From Sulfurimonas sp. (GTDB lineage Bacteria > Campylobacterota > Campylobacteria > Campylobacterales > Sulfurimonadaceae): a stretch of 64,000 nucleotides of DNA. Where the stretch lies: positions 1 to 64,000 of the forward strand of contig JAKISR010000003.1 of the NCBI GenBank assembly GCA_021648465.1, written 5' to 3'. Of the stretch, positions 17,706-27,093 are shown piece by piece. The translations under genes and the position numbers were made by a program. Under the pieces are notes generated by a model that saw nothing but the letters and a program-made list of their open reading frames with translations, made no database searches and was not told the origin of the DNA. The first letter of the stretch is position 1. The number at the start of each line of letters is the position of its first letter.

Positions 17706-18710
17706 ATGGTGCTAAAAATAGCAGTTAATGGATTTGGTAGAATTGGTCGTTGTGTGGCACGTATAGTTGCTTTAAGAGATGATGTAGAAATAGTAGCGAT
17801 AAATGATATGGCAGATGTAGACATGTTACTTTATTTACTTAAAAATGATTCCGTACATGGAACTTTTCGTGGCGATGTTGAACAAATTGATGAAAATAAT
17901 ATTAGCATCAATGGTAAAAAAATTAGAGTTTTTAATAATCGTGATCCAAAAGATTTAAAATTTGCTGATTGTGGTGCAGATGTAGTTTTAGAGTGTACAG
18001 GTTTGTTTTTAACTCAAGAAACAGCTCAGGTACATATTGATAATGGAATAAAAAAAGTTTTATTTTCAGCTCCTGCTAAAGATAAAGAGACTCCTACTTT
18101 TGTTATGGGTGTAAATGAGAAATCTTATGCTGGTCAAACAATTATATCAAATGCTTCATGTACTACAAATTGTCTTGGTCCAATAGCAAAAGTTTTAGAT
18201 GATGCTTTTGGGATTGAAAAAGGTTTAATGACAACTATTCATTCTTATACAAATGATCAAAGTATATTAGATGTAAAGCACTCAACAGATAAAAGACGTG
18301 CAAGAGCTGGTGCTGTAAACATGATTCCTACAACAACAGGTGCAGCAAAAGCAATAAGCCTTGTAATGCCTCAATTATCAGGAAAACTTCATGGTCAAAG
18401 TGTTCGTGTTCCAACACCAAATGTTTCTATGGTGGATTTAAATGTTGTAGTTTCAAAACAAACTTCTATAAAAGAGGTTACAGAGGTATTTAATAGAGCA
18501 GCTCAAACAAATTTAAAAGGACTTCTTTTGATGGATAAAGAGATGAGAGTCTCTCAAGATTTTATTGGATGTGAATACAGCTCAATAGTTGCCCAAGATC
18601 TAACTCAAGTAATTAATGGTGATATGATAAAGATAATGGCTTGGTATGATAATGAGTGGGGTTACTCATGCAGACTTGTAGATATGGCAATATATGTTTC
18701 ATCTAAATAA
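17706..18710 (+). CDS. gap: Type I glyceraldehyde-3-phosphate dehydrogenase
   Basis: This 334-residue cytoplasmic enzyme interconverts glyceraldehyde-3-phosphate and 1,3-bisphosphoglycerate. It has the NAD-binding start AVNGFGRIGRCVAR, the catalytic Cys152 in SNASCTTNCLGP, and the C-terminal WYDNEWGYSCR. The length is typical. It heads the gap-pgk-tpiA-fabI run. With pckA elsewhere in the window, the likely net direction is gluconeogenic, though that is inference. GAGGA lies 8-9 nt before the ATG. Confidence 0.97.
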   Translation: MVLKIAVNGFGRIGRCVARIVALRDDVEIVAINDMADVDMLLYLLKNDSVHGTFRGDVEQIDENNISINGKKIRVFNNRDPKDLKFADCGADVVLECTGLFLTQETAQVHIDNGIKKVLFSAPAKDKETPTFVMGVNEKSYAGQTIISNASCTTNCLGPIAKVLDDAFGIEKGLMTTIHSYTNDQSILDVKHSTDKRRARAGAVNMIPTTTGAAKAISLVMPQLSGKLHGQSVRVPTPNVSMVDLNVVVSKQTSIKEVTEVFNRAAQTNLKGLLLMDKEMRVSQDFIGCEYSSIVAQDLTQVINGDMIKIMAWYDNEWGYSCRLVDMAIYVSSK

Positions 18711-18744
18711 AACTTTATAAGAGTAAAATAAATTAAGGAGATTA

Positions 18745-19944
18745 ATGGAACTTTTGAATATTAAAAATTTAGATATGCTAGGTAAAAAAGTTTTTATTAG
18801 ATGTGACTTTAATGTACCAATGGATGAATTTTCGAATATTTCAGATGATAGAAGAATTCGTTCTGCTATCTCTACCATTAACTTTTGTCTTGATCAAGAG
18901 TGTTCAGTTATATTAGCTTCTCATCTTGGTCGTCCAAATGGTGAAGCAATTGACAAGTATTCTTTAGCGCCTATAGCTAGAAGAATTCAACATTTTTTAA
19001 AAAAAGAGGTTATTTTAGCAAGTGATGTTATAGGAGATGATACTATATCAAAAGCTAATAAATTAAAATCTTCTCAAGTTTTACTTTTAGAAAATCTTCG
19101 TTTTGAAGCAGGTGAAACAAAAAACGATAAAGAGCTATCTAAAAAATTAGCTTCTATGGCAGACTTTTATATAAATGATGCTTTTGGTGTAAGTCATCGT
19201 GCACACTCTTCCGTGGAAGGGATTACGCACTTCTTTGATAAAGAACATAAAGCTGCTGGATTTTTACTTCAAAAAGAGATAGATTTTTTCTCAAAACTTA
19301 TTGAGCAGCCTGTTCGTCCTTTTGCTGCTATTGTTGGCGGATCAAAAGTTTCAGGAAAACTAGAAGCACTTACAAACTTACTACCTCGTGTTGATAAGAT
19401 TCTTATTGGTGGCGGTATGGCATTTACATTTCTAAAACAGATGGGTTATGATATTGGTGCTTCTCTTGTTGAGAATGATTTACTTGAGGATGCTCAACAT
19501 GTAATGAATGAAGCTAAACGACTTGGAGTTAAGTTTTATCTACCAGTTGATGTTGTAGCTGCTGAGAAATTCTCTCAAGACTCTATTAGCAAGCTTACAT
19601 CTACTCAAGAGATACCAGAGGGTTGGATGGGACTTGATATTGGACCTGCTACAGTAAGACTTTATAGAGAAGTTTTAGCGGATGTACAAACTATTCTTTG
19701 GAATGGACCCATGGGTGTTTATGAGATGGATAAATTTGCAAGAGGTTCAAATAAAATAGCTCACTTTGTTGCAGATTCATATGCAACAACTGTTGTTGGT
19801 GGTGGAGACACAGCTGATCTTGTTCAGAGGATAGGCTTAGATGAAGAGATAAGTTTTATATCAACTGGTGGTGGAGCTTCATTAGAGTTACTTGAGGGTA
19901 AAATTCTTCCAGGTGTGGCACCATTAATTAATAAAGAGGCATAG
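18745..19944 (+). CDS. pgk: Phosphoglycerate kinase
   Basis: This 399-residue cytoplasmic enzyme moves the phosphate of 1,3-bisphosphoglycerate to ADP, reversibly. It has the signature [11 protein letters not shown], the substrate loop [20 protein letters not shown], and the nucleotide-binding end [11 protein letters not shown] / [15 protein letters not shown]. The length is normal for bacterial Pgk. An AAGGAG Shine-Dalgarno lies 5-6 nt before the ATG. It is the second gene of the glycolytic run. Confidence 0.97.
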   Translation: MELLNIKNLDMLGKKVFIRCDFNVPMDEFSNISDDRRIRSAISTINFCLDQECSVILASHLGRPNGEAIDKYSLAPIARRIQHFLKKEVILASDVIGDDTISKANKLKSSQVLLLENLRFEAGETKNDKELSKKLASMADFYINDAFGVSHRAHSSVEGITHFFDKEHKAAGFLLQKEIDFFSKLIEQPVRPFAAIVGGSKVSGKLEALTNLLPRVDKILIGGGMAFTFLKQMGYDIGASLVENDLLEDAQHVMNEAKRLGVKFYLPVDVVAAEKFSQDSISKLTSTQEIPEGWMGLDIGPATVRLYREVLADVQTILWNGPMGVYEMDKFARGSNKIAHFVADSYATTVVGGGDTADLVQRIGLDEEISFISTGGGASLELLEGKILPGVAPLINKEA

Positions 19945-19948
19945 TTTT

Positions 19949-20659
19949 ATGATAATTGCAGCAAATTTAAAAACAAACTTTACAAGGGCAAAAACTACAG
20001 AGTATATAGAAGAGATAGAGAAGTTTATAAAACAAAATAGTATTTCACAAGAAATTTTAATTTTTCCTACAAGCTCTAGTTTAAATTTACATAATGGAGA
20101 GGCTATCATTGGGGTACAAAATGCCTATGCTACAATAAATGGTGCATTTACTGGTGAAATAGGGCAAGAGCAATTAGAAGAGTTTGAAATTAAAACTATT
20201 TTAATCGGTCATAGTGAAAGACGACATGTTCTTGGAGAAACACAAGATGAGCTAATTAAAAAATTTAACTTTTATAAAGAGCTTAAATATAAGATAGTTT
20301 ACTGCATAGGAGAACCCTTAGAAATTAGAGAAGCTGGACATGCTAAAATGATGCAATATATATCTGCACAATATGATGGAATAGATACAAACTATGAAAA
20401 TCTTATAATTGCTTATGAACCTGTTTGGGCTATTGGGACTGGGCTTACTCCAACATTAGAAGATATAATAGTTATTCATAAAGAGTTAAAAAAGAAATCT
20501 CATGCACCTTTACTTTATGGTGGAAGTGTGAAAGTTACTAATGCAAATGATGTTTTAGCGCTTGATGGTGTTGATGGAGTTTTAGTTGGAAGTGCGGCAT
20601 TAAATGCTGATAATTTTTGTACGATGATAGAGTTTGCACAAAATATAGAGATAAATTAA
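19949..20659 (+). CDS. tpiA: Triosephosphate isomerase
   Basis: This 236-residue TIM barrel interconverts dihydroxyacetone phosphate and glyceraldehyde-3-phosphate. The active site is complete: Asn6 and Lys8 (AANLKTN), His88 (IGHSERR), and Glu157 (AYEPVWAIGTG), with the phosphate loop GGSVKVTNA. It is about 15 residues shorter than the E. coli enzyme, as is usual in Campylobacterota. It begins 4 nt after the pgk stop. Confidence 0.97.
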   Translation: MIIAANLKTNFTRAKTTEYIEEIEKFIKQNSISQEILIFPTSSSLNLHNGEAIIGVQNAYATINGAFTGEIGQEQLEEFEIKTILIGHSERRHVLGETQDELIKKFNFYKELKYKIVYCIGEPLEIREAGHAKMMQYISAQYDGIDTNYENLIIAYEPVWAIGTGLTPTLEDIIVIHKELKKKSHAPLLYGGSVKVTNANDVLALDGVDGVLVGSAALNADNFCTMIEFAQNIEIN

Positions 20660-20667
20660 ATAATTAA

Positions 20668-21513
<846 letters not shown>

Positions 21514-21531
21514 ATATTTTATTAAGAAGTA

Positions 21532-21551
21532 ATAGTAAAATTTTTTACTAT
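21532..21551 (+). terminator. Hairpin at the end of the gap-pgk-tpiA-fabI operon
   Basis: ATAGTAAAA (21532-21540) pairs with TTTTACTAT (21543-21551) around a 2-nt centre. It lies 19 nt past the fabI stop and before the separate outer-membrane protein gene. The tail is AT-rich but not a pure T-run. Confidence 0.5.
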
Positions 21552-21608
21552 AATTAAAAATCAATGTGATTTATGCAAAATTGTTACATACCAAAAATAG
21601 GAAAAAAA

Positions 21609-22271
21609 ATGAAATTAATTAAACTTAGCTTAGCAGTAGCTCTTGTCGCATCAGTGGCATTTGCTCAGGAAGAAAAATCTGAAATAGGTGTTAGTGCCAA
21701 TATGGCAATAGCAAGTAATTATGTTTGGAGAGGTATGACGCAAAACCAAGATAGCATTGCTATTCAGGGTGGTGTTGATTTAGATTATAAAGGTTTTTAT
21801 ATAGGTGTATGGGGATCAAATGTTAATTTTGATACAGATGTATCAATAGAGTTAGATTTTTATGGTGGTTATGCTTCAGAGATTGCTGGAGTAGGTTTCA
21901 ATGTAGGTTATATAGAATATGTATATCCAAAAGATACGAAGGCTAGTAACTTCGGTGAAGCATATGTTGGACTTAGTAAAGATTGGGACATGTTTGGTGT
22001 AAGCGCAACATACAGTTTCGGTGTAGAAACAAATACACTAAACCCTGAAGATTATTGGGAAATTGGTGCTTATACATCTATCCTTCCATATGATATTGGA
22101 CTTCAAGCTAGTTATGGTGATTATGATAAAACAGGCGATAATTATTCTATAGGAGTAAGTAAGTCATTTGAAAAATTTGATTTAAGTGTTGCTTATATTG
22201 ATTTTTCTCATGACAGTGATTCAAACTTAGATGAAGATAATGTTGTAGCTACTGTTAGTTTTAGCTTTTAG
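21609..22271 (+). CDS. TorF-family putative porin
   Basis: This 220-residue outer-membrane protein has a signal peptide MKLIKLSLAVALVASVAFA, cleaved before QEE. A small beta-barrel with the family pattern follows: VSANMAIASNYVWRGMTQ, GGVDLDYKGFYIGVWGSNV, a late DLSVAYIDFSHD and a C-terminal Phe. TorF/Gcw_chp proteins are uncharacterised porin-like barrels. The ATG at 21609 is chosen over an upstream ATG at 21573 because AGGA lies 7-10 nt before it and the signal peptide begins exactly there. Confidence 0.87.
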   Translation: MKLIKLSLAVALVASVAFAQEEKSEIGVSANMAIASNYVWRGMTQNQDSIAIQGGVDLDYKGFYIGVWGSNVNFDTDVSIELDFYGGYASEIAGVGFNVGYIEYVYPKDTKASNFGEAYVGLSKDWDMFGVSATYSFGVETNTLNPEDYWEIGAYTSILPYDIGLQASYGDYDKTGDNYSIGVSKSFEKFDLSVAYIDFSHDSDSNLDEDNVVATVSFSF

Positions 22272-22290
22272 TATTTAAAATATAATTTGT

Positions 22291-22321
22291 TTCATATTCC
22301 ATATATTATTTGGAATATGAA
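22291..22321. terminator. Bidirectional hairpin between convergent genes
   Basis: TTCATATTCC (22291-22300) pairs perfectly with GGAATATGAA (22312-22321), with an 11-nt loop. It lies in the 61-bp gap where the TorF gene and the lipoprotein gene converge. Confidence 0.6.
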
Positions 22322-22332
22322 TGTTAATAAGT

Positions 22333-22809
22333 TTACCTTTTAGTGGCACCAATCACAGGCATATTGTTTATTTTATTAAAGTGGGAATTTTTTTCATTTG
22401 AGGTATTAATATTATTATAGACTGCCATTTTATCAATATACTCTTGTAGAGTAAAATCTCTATCCTTGTCTTGATATTTTTCTTGTACCTCATTTTGTTT
22501 TTCAACTTGCTCTTTAGTCATCACTTTTAGAACTACATTTGTTTTTGCATCTACTAATTTTGCAGTACCATCTTTATTAGAGATGATTTTTATCTTTGTT
22601 TCTCCTGTGGGAGTTTTTGCATTTGATACAGTAGGATTCCATTCATTTTTTAACCAATCATCAAGTAAGTTTTGCATTAAGGCAGTTTTTTTTCCTTTTT
22701 TTCCTGCAAGAATATTTAAGGCTTTATTTTGAGATGGATTAACTCCATCAACTTTAGAACATGCGTTGAATATAAATACCATAGGTATAAGTAATAATAA
22801 TTTTTTCAT
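22333..22809 (-). CDS. Lipoprotein of unknown function
   Basis: This 158-residue protein has a lipoprotein signal peptide, MKKLLLLIPMVFIFNAC, the Cys being the lipidation site. The rest is hydrophilic and Lys-rich (LDDWLKNEWNPTV, KIISNKDGTAKLVDAKTNVV, QEKYQDKDRDFTLQEYIDKM). I do not recognise a family. The ATG at 22809 is chosen because it starts the signal peptide. A longer frame from 22836 would add nine residues and cross the likely -10 (TATACT at 22816-22821), which lies only 6 nt away. There is no Shine-Dalgarno. Confidence 0.75.
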   Translation of the reverse strand: MKKLLLLIPMVFIFNACSKVDGVNPSQNKALNILAGKKGKKTALMQNLLDDWLKNEWNPTVSNAKTPTGETKIKIISNKDGTAKLVDAKTNVVLKVMTKEQVEKQNEVQEKYQDKDRDFTLQEYIDKMAVYNNINTSNEKNSHFNKINNMPVIGATKR

Positions 22810-22815
22810 AGAGAC

Positions 22816-22821
22816 AGTATA
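22816..22821 (-). promoter_or_regulatory. -10-like hexamer 6 nt before the lipoprotein ATG
   Basis: TATACT, then TGTCTC, then ATG, with no Shine-Dalgarno. This is the spacing expected for a leaderless transcript. Confidence 0.45.
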
Positions 22822-22954
22822 CAGAAATATTGTCACAAATCTGTTACCTTTTTTAATGTTTTATAAGAAAGATTAATATTTTATTGTAAGTTTAATTTTA
22901 CTTTAAAGATATAAATGACATACTTGTGACATATTTAGATTTGGGAGAATATAA

Positions 22955-24328
22955 ATGAGATTAACAAAGTTAAGTTTAATAGCAGTAATGCTAATAGGTT
23001 CAAGTGCGCTTGCACTTGAAAATACAAAAATATCTGGTACAGCTGGATTATTTTATGGTACTCAAGATTCTGATGCAGCAAATGCACCAGATCTTTTTTC
23101 TAAAGATTCAGCATATACTAACTATTTTGCTCACTTAGATGTAACAAGTGATCTTACTAATGGTGTGTCAGCTGGTATTGGTGCACAAATAATTACAACT
23201 TTAGGGGTTGAGCATAATTTAGTAAATTCTGTATTTTCAAATGCGCACACAGCTGGTTCTTCTAATGGAGCATCATTTGGTAATGGTTTACAAGTTGATT
23301 CTGCAATGTGGATTGATGAATTATGGATAGCAGGTTCTGCATATGACACAACTTTAAAAATTGGTCGTCAAGCTTTAGATACTCCTTTTGCATTTACAGA
23401 GAGTTGGGGTGTTGATAAAAATACTTTTGAAGCAGCTGTAATTATTAATCAAAGTATTCCTAATACTACTTTAATTGCTACTACAATTGGTAAATCAAAT
23501 GGTTCTGCTGATGATAGAACAAGTGCTCGTGAAAGTATTACAGGTTCTGGAAATTTAAATAACTTAAGTTTAACAGCTGCTGGTTATGTTGCTGCTGATG
23601 GTGAGTTTAATACCTTTGGTAATCAAGGCACATATGCTTTTGGTTTTTTAAATAACTCTATTGAATCACTTACTGTTCAAGGTTGGTATTATGATATGGT
23701 TCAATTAGCTGAAGCATATTGGCTACAAGCTGATGTAAATGTAGATGGTATTATGGTTGGTTTTCAATATATGAATACTGATTTAGATAGAGGTGCAGAA
23801 CTTGGTGACATTACTAACACTAATACAAATACTATAGCAGGTTCTACAGAAGATACAACAGCTTGGTCTGCAATGCTTGGTTATGAAATGAAAGATGTTG
23901 CTACCTTTAAAATTGCTTTTTCTGATGTTGATGAAGATGGTACATTGGCTGTTGCTAATACTGCAACAGGTTCTATAGCTACAGTTGGTGGTCAATCAAA
24001 ACTTTATACTGAAATGTGGTGGAATTATGGTCGTGTTTCTGCTGTAGGTTCAGAGTCTTTCTCAATTACTGCTGAAGGCAGTGTATCAGATGTTGATTTA
24101 TTATTAGGTTACTATAATGCAGATATAGAAGCAGGTAGTGCTACTGTAAATCTTCTTCGTGGTTTTTCTAGCATAGAGTTAACAGAAGTCACATTAGTTG
24201 CATCTAAATCTTTTGGTCCACTAGATACTTCTTTGGCAATTATTTATGCTGATCTTGAAGATAATACAACACCAGCTAATGATGTTAAAACAACAGATTT
24301 TCAAGTATATTTAACATATAATTTTTAA
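22955..24328 (+). CDS. Opr-type outer-membrane porin
   Basis: This 457-residue protein has signal peptide MRLTKLSLIAVMLIGSSALA. The barrel is rich in Ala, Thr, Gly and Asn, with a porin pattern: KISGTAGLFYGTQDSD, SAMWIDELWIAGSAYDTTLKIGRQ near residues 110-145, and a C-terminal strand DFQVYLTYNF ending in Phe. It resembles the Opr-family major porins of Sulfurimonas and relatives. Composition is biased to T and A, with few charged residues, suggesting high expression. GGGAG lies 6-8 nt before the ATG. It is monocistronic, ending at a clear terminator. Confidence 0.85.
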   Translation: MRLTKLSLIAVMLIGSSALALENTKISGTAGLFYGTQDSDAANAPDLFSKDSAYTNYFAHLDVTSDLTNGVSAGIGAQIITTLGVEHNLVNSVFSNAHTAGSSNGASFGNGLQVDSAMWIDELWIAGSAYDTTLKIGRQALDTPFAFTESWGVDKNTFEAAVIINQSIPNTTLIATTIGKSNGSADDRTSARESITGSGNLNNLSLTAAGYVAADGEFNTFGNQGTYAFGFLNNSIESLTVQGWYYDMVQLAEAYWLQADVNVDGIMVGFQYMNTDLDRGAELGDITNTNTNTIAGSTEDTTAWSAMLGYEMKDVATFKIAFSDVDEDGTLAVANTATGSIATVGGQSKLYTEMWWNYGRVSAVGSESFSITAEGSVSDVDLLLGYYNADIEAGSATVNLLRGFSSIELTEVTLVASKSFGPLDTSLAIIYADLEDNTTPANDVKTTDFQVYLTYNF

Positions 24329-24360
24329 GAGAAATTTTTATAATTTACTAAGCTTATTCT

Positions 24361-24382
24361 TTTATTCTCAAAAAAGAATAAA
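24361..24382 (+). terminator. Rho-independent terminator of the porin gene
   Basis: TTTATTCT (24361-24368), loop CAAAAA and AGAATAAA (24375-24382) form an 8-bp stem, followed by the T-rich TTTATATTT. It sits 33 nt after the porin stop. Confidence 0.7.
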
Positions 24383-24394
24383 TTTATATTTCAG

Positions 24395-24471
24395 TCCATT
24401 TCCTGCTTTCCTGTTTTGTAGGGAAATGGGCCCTTCTCATCCTCTTATTTCCTGTTTTGTAAGAAGATGAG
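24395..24471. ncRNA. Tandem hairpin element with a repeated 14-nt loop
   Basis: Two hairpins stand side by side. The first pairs CCATTTCC (24396-24403) with GGAAATGG (24422-24429). The second pairs CTCATC (24436-24441) with GATGAG (24466-24471), then extends, after one mismatch, TCTTA with TAAGA. The stems are unrelated in sequence, yet both loops hold the identical TTTCCTGTTTTGTA (24407-24420 and 24448-24461). AGTCCATTT also flanks the block on both sides (24394 and 24475). The element lies after the porin terminator and before the permease promoter, so it belongs to neither gene. -10-like hexamers exist on both strands (TATATT 24385-24390, plus; TAAAAT 24480-24485, minus), so the transcribed strand is unknown. 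It could be a small RNA or a dispersed palindromic repeat. Confidence 0.5.
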
Positions 24472-24526
24472 CAGAGTCCATTTTAAGTAAAAAGTTATTT
24501 ATGGTCTCTTGCTTAATTTTTTTGGA

Positions 24527-24532
24527 TATACT
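24527..24532 (+). promoter_or_regulatory. -10-like hexamer 7 nt before the permease ATG
   Basis: TATACT is followed by TTTTACT and the ATG at 24540, with no Shine-Dalgarno. This would give a leaderless or nearly leaderless mRNA. Confidence 0.4.
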
Positions 24533-24539
24533 TTTTACT

Positions 24540-25499
24540 ATGAATAAACTAATTAAAAAAATCTTTTATATACTTTTTATGCTTATTCTCATATCTATCA
24601 TATCATTTTTAGCAATTCATGCTGCACCAAATAGCTTCTTTGGAGCAGGTGAATTAAATCCAAATATGACACCAGAAGCAATAGCGGCTTTAAAAGCTAT
24701 ATATGGGTTAGATAAACCACTTCTACAGCAATATACTGACTGGGTTATAAATATTTTTTCTTTCAATTTTGGTATCTCATTTGTTAATGGACAAGATGTT
24801 AGTTCTGAGATACTAAAGAGGCTACCGATAACTATTAGTATGAATATAATAGCTCTACTAGCTGTATTTTTTATATCTTTGTATTTAGGTATAAAATCAG
24901 CACTTAATTATGAAAAAAAAGCTGATTATATTATTCGTCAAATTTCTTTAATCTCTTTTTCAATGCCATCATTTTATTTAGCATTGTTGTTTATTATATT
25001 TTTCTCACTTAATTTGGACTTATTTCCAATAGCAGGTCTTCACTCTATTGAGCCAAAAGTGGGTTTTGAGTACTATCTTGATATGGCTTGGCACTTAGTC
25101 TTACCAATAGGAGTTATGATATTTGTTGGTTTAGGGAGTATGATTATATATGTCCGTTCACTCACTTTAGAGATACTAAAGAGTGACTATTACTATTTTG
25201 CATTATCTCGTGGATTGAAAAAAAAAGAGTTATTAAAATATTATATTTTTCCAAATCTTTTACCACCAATCATTACTCTTTTAGGATTATCTATTCCTGG
25301 ATTAATAGGAGGTAGTGTTATTTTAGAGTCTATATTTGGGATTGAGGGCATGGGACAGCTATTTTTTATGAGTGCATTAAGTAGAGACTACCCTATAATT
25401 ATGGGAACTTTAATGATTACAGCATTTTTAACACTGCTTGGGAATATGATAGCGGATTTAATTTTATTAAAATTAAATCCATATATGAAAAGAGGATAA
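24540..25499 (+). CDS. ABC transporter permease, DppB/OppB type (orphan)
   Basis: This 319-residue inner-membrane protein has six helices. The first (about 8-28) leads to the family's TPEAIAALKAIYGLDKPLLQQYTDW. The cytoplasmic EAA-type loop reads YFALSRGLKKKELLKYYIFPNLLPP, the coupling site for the ATPase. It resembles permeases for dipeptides, oligopeptides or nickel. No second permease, ATPase or binding protein is adjacent; the next gene is nusA on the other strand. It must therefore work with subunits encoded elsewhere, or be a leftover. The start at 24540 is chosen because the N-terminal helix begins there; the frame opens at 24501. Confidence 0.85.
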   Translation: MNKLIKKIFYILFMLILISIISFLAIHAAPNSFFGAGELNPNMTPEAIAALKAIYGLDKPLLQQYTDWVINIFSFNFGISFVNGQDVSSEILKRLPITISMNIIALLAVFFISLYLGIKSALNYEKKADYIIRQISLISFSMPSFYLALLFIIFFSLNLDLFPIAGLHSIEPKVGFEYYLDMAWHLVLPIGVMIFVGLGSMIIYVRSLTLEILKSDYYYFALSRGLKKKELLKYYIFPNLLPPIITLLGLSIPGLIGGSVILESIFGIEGMGQLFFMSALSRDYPIIMGTLMITAFLTLLGNMIADLILLKLNPYMKRG

Positions 25500-25543
25500 A
25501 AGAGAGTCAGGATAGATTTTTCTCTGAGCTTGAAAAGAGTTAA

Positions 25544-26677
25544 CTATGAGAACATTGCCTCTAATGCATCCAAGCCATCTTTAGCTTCTTGAATCTCACC
25601 ATCTTCATTAGTTGTATTGTCTGTTTCAACTAACTCAATATTTAATCCACTCAACATTGAAGCTAAACGGATATTTATACCACTTTTACCAATGGCTTTT
25701 GATTTTTGATCTGCTGGCAGAGTTATAATAGCTTTTTGGGCCTCACCCTCTTCATTTTTAATTATCTCAACAGTAGAAATAATTGCTGGTGACATAATTC
25801 TTGAGATAAAAAGTTCTGGAATAGATGTATATTCTATGCAGTCAATATTTTCACCAATTAACTCTTGACTAACGGCATTAATACGAACACCTTTAACACC
25901 AACAGTTGCTCCAACAGCATCAACTTGTGGATGAGTGCTTATAAGTGCTATTTTAGCTCTTTCACCAGGTATACGAGCACTAGCTTCTACAATTACGGTT
26001 CCATCAGAAATTTCAGGAACTTCAAGTGCTAAAAGTTCTTCTAAAAATTTAGGAGAGGTACGAGATAGTTCTATTTGGATGCCATTTTCTTTATCCATAT
26101 TAACACGACGAACAACAGCTTTCATATGATCACCTACTTTAAATACTTCACCTTTTATACGGCTTTTCATTGGTAGTACAGCACGAACTTCATCAATTTC
26201 TATATATGTTGAGCTATTCGCATCAACTCTTGTAACTCTACCTGTTACAAGTGTTCCTATTTTTGATTTATATTTATTAAAAAGTTCATTTTCTACAAGT
26301 CTTTGAATATGATATTCTATTTCACGATGAAGTTGAGATGCACCTGTTCTACCATACTCCTCTAAAGAGTGTGGAATTTGAAGTTGATCATCAAGTTCTA
26401 TTTGGTCATCATACTCTCTAGCATCACTTATAGAAATATATGAAGGAGCTAAGTCTTCATCATTAAGTCTTTCATCTTCATCTGAAACTACTGTAATTGT
26501 TTGAATTATATCTAGGTTTTTTGTTTCATCATTTATGACTGCTTCAAATGTAAATTTTTGATCAATTACTCTTTTTGCTGTTTGGGTAAATGCTGTTTTT
26601 AGAGCTTCTATAACTTTATCAGGTTGAAGATTTTTTTCATGTGCAATTGCTTCTGCAATATCTAGAATTTTTTCCAT
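25544..26677 (-). CDS. nusA: Transcription termination/antitermination factor NusA
   Basis: This 377-residue RNA polymerase-binding protein modulates pausing, termination and antitermination. It has the N-terminal domain starting MEKILDIAEAIAHEKNLQ, an S1 domain (LVTGRVTRVDANSSTYIEI), two KH domains (GERAKIALIS, VGVKGVRINAVSQELIGENID, KAIGKSGINIRLASMLSG), and a short acidic tail. It lacks the C-terminal repeat domains of E. coli NusA (495 residues), as is usual outside the gamma and beta groups. The ATG at 26677 matches the usual NusA start; the frame opens nine codons earlier. Confidence 0.96.
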   Translation of the reverse strand: MEKILDIAEAIAHEKNLQPDKVIEALKTAFTQTAKRVIDQKFTFEAVINDETKNLDIIQTITVVSDEDERLNDEDLAPSYISISDAREYDDQIELDDQLQIPHSLEEYGRTGASQLHREIEYHIQRLVENELFNKYKSKIGTLVTGRVTRVDANSSTYIEIDEVRAVLPMKSRIKGEVFKVGDHMKAVVRRVNMDKENGIQIELSRTSPKFLEELLALEVPEISDGTVIVEASARIPGERAKIALISTHPQVDAVGATVGVKGVRINAVSQELIGENIDCIEYTSIPELFISRIMSPAIISTVEIIKNEEGEAQKAIITLPADQKSKAIGKSGINIRLASMLSGLNIELVETDNTTNEDGEIQEAKDGLDALEAMFS

Positions 26678-26807
26678 ATTTATGCCTTTTAAATGGTGTT
26701 TCACAAAAAATAAATGTTAAAAGTTTATAGTGATTTCTTATGATGTATGACATTATATCTAACACTCTATAAAATCAACTTTAATCAACTTTTTAGTAGA
26801 GTTTAAC

Positions 26808-26813
26808 TATAAT
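26808..26813 (+). promoter_or_regulatory. -10 element of the HP0268-miaB operon
   Basis: TATAAT at 26808-26813 lies 29 nt before the first ATG and ahead of an AAGGA Shine-Dalgarno. It is in the divergent gap opposite nusA, with periodic T-rich DNA upstream. Confidence 0.6.
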
Positions 26814-26842
26814 GCAAAACATTAAGATATAAGGATAAAACG

Positions 26843-27088
26843 ATGGATTTGAAATTTGCAAGAACAGATATTACTACGAAACCAAAAAAAGCTGACTTAA
26901 GTAAAATGGAAGCTAGTGTTGAAAAAGATGATAGTGTAATTTTTTATTTTGATAGAGAAAATTCTCATAAAGATTTGTTAGAACTTCAGGACTATTTTGA
27001 AAAAAAAGGTAAAAGTTTTTACATGAGTGAAGTTAAATATGGTCTTTCTGATAGTGAGTACATGTACCAAGTTCATATTATTAACTAA
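26843..27088 (+). CDS. HP0268-family small nuclease
   Basis: This 81-residue protein, [20 protein letters not shown]... ending [10 protein letters not shown], matches the Campylobacterota-specific HP0268 family. The H. pylori member has been described as a small nicking endonuclease/ribonuclease with an SMR-like fold. Acidic residues around [14 protein letters not shown] and the [16 protein letters not shown] segment fit that compact alpha/beta fold. It lies 5 nt before miaB, as in H. pylori. A strong AAGGA sets the start. The cellular role remains unclear; linkage to a tRNA-modifying enzyme is constant but unexplained. Confidence 0.85.
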   Translation: MDLKFARTDITTKPKKADLSKMEASVEKDDSVIFYFDRENSHKDLLELQDYFEKKGKSFYMSEVKYGLSDSEYMYQVHIIN

Positions 27089-27093
27089 AATTA

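Noticed and set aside
24407..24461. Two-copy repeat that could be a degenerate CRISPR
   Set aside because: Only two copies 41 bp apart, the repeats are loops of hairpins, there are no regular spacers and no cas genes.
25500..25543. Possible terminator between the permease and nusA
   Set aside because: Only a weak AGAGA/TCTCT pairing around a long loop; not convincing.
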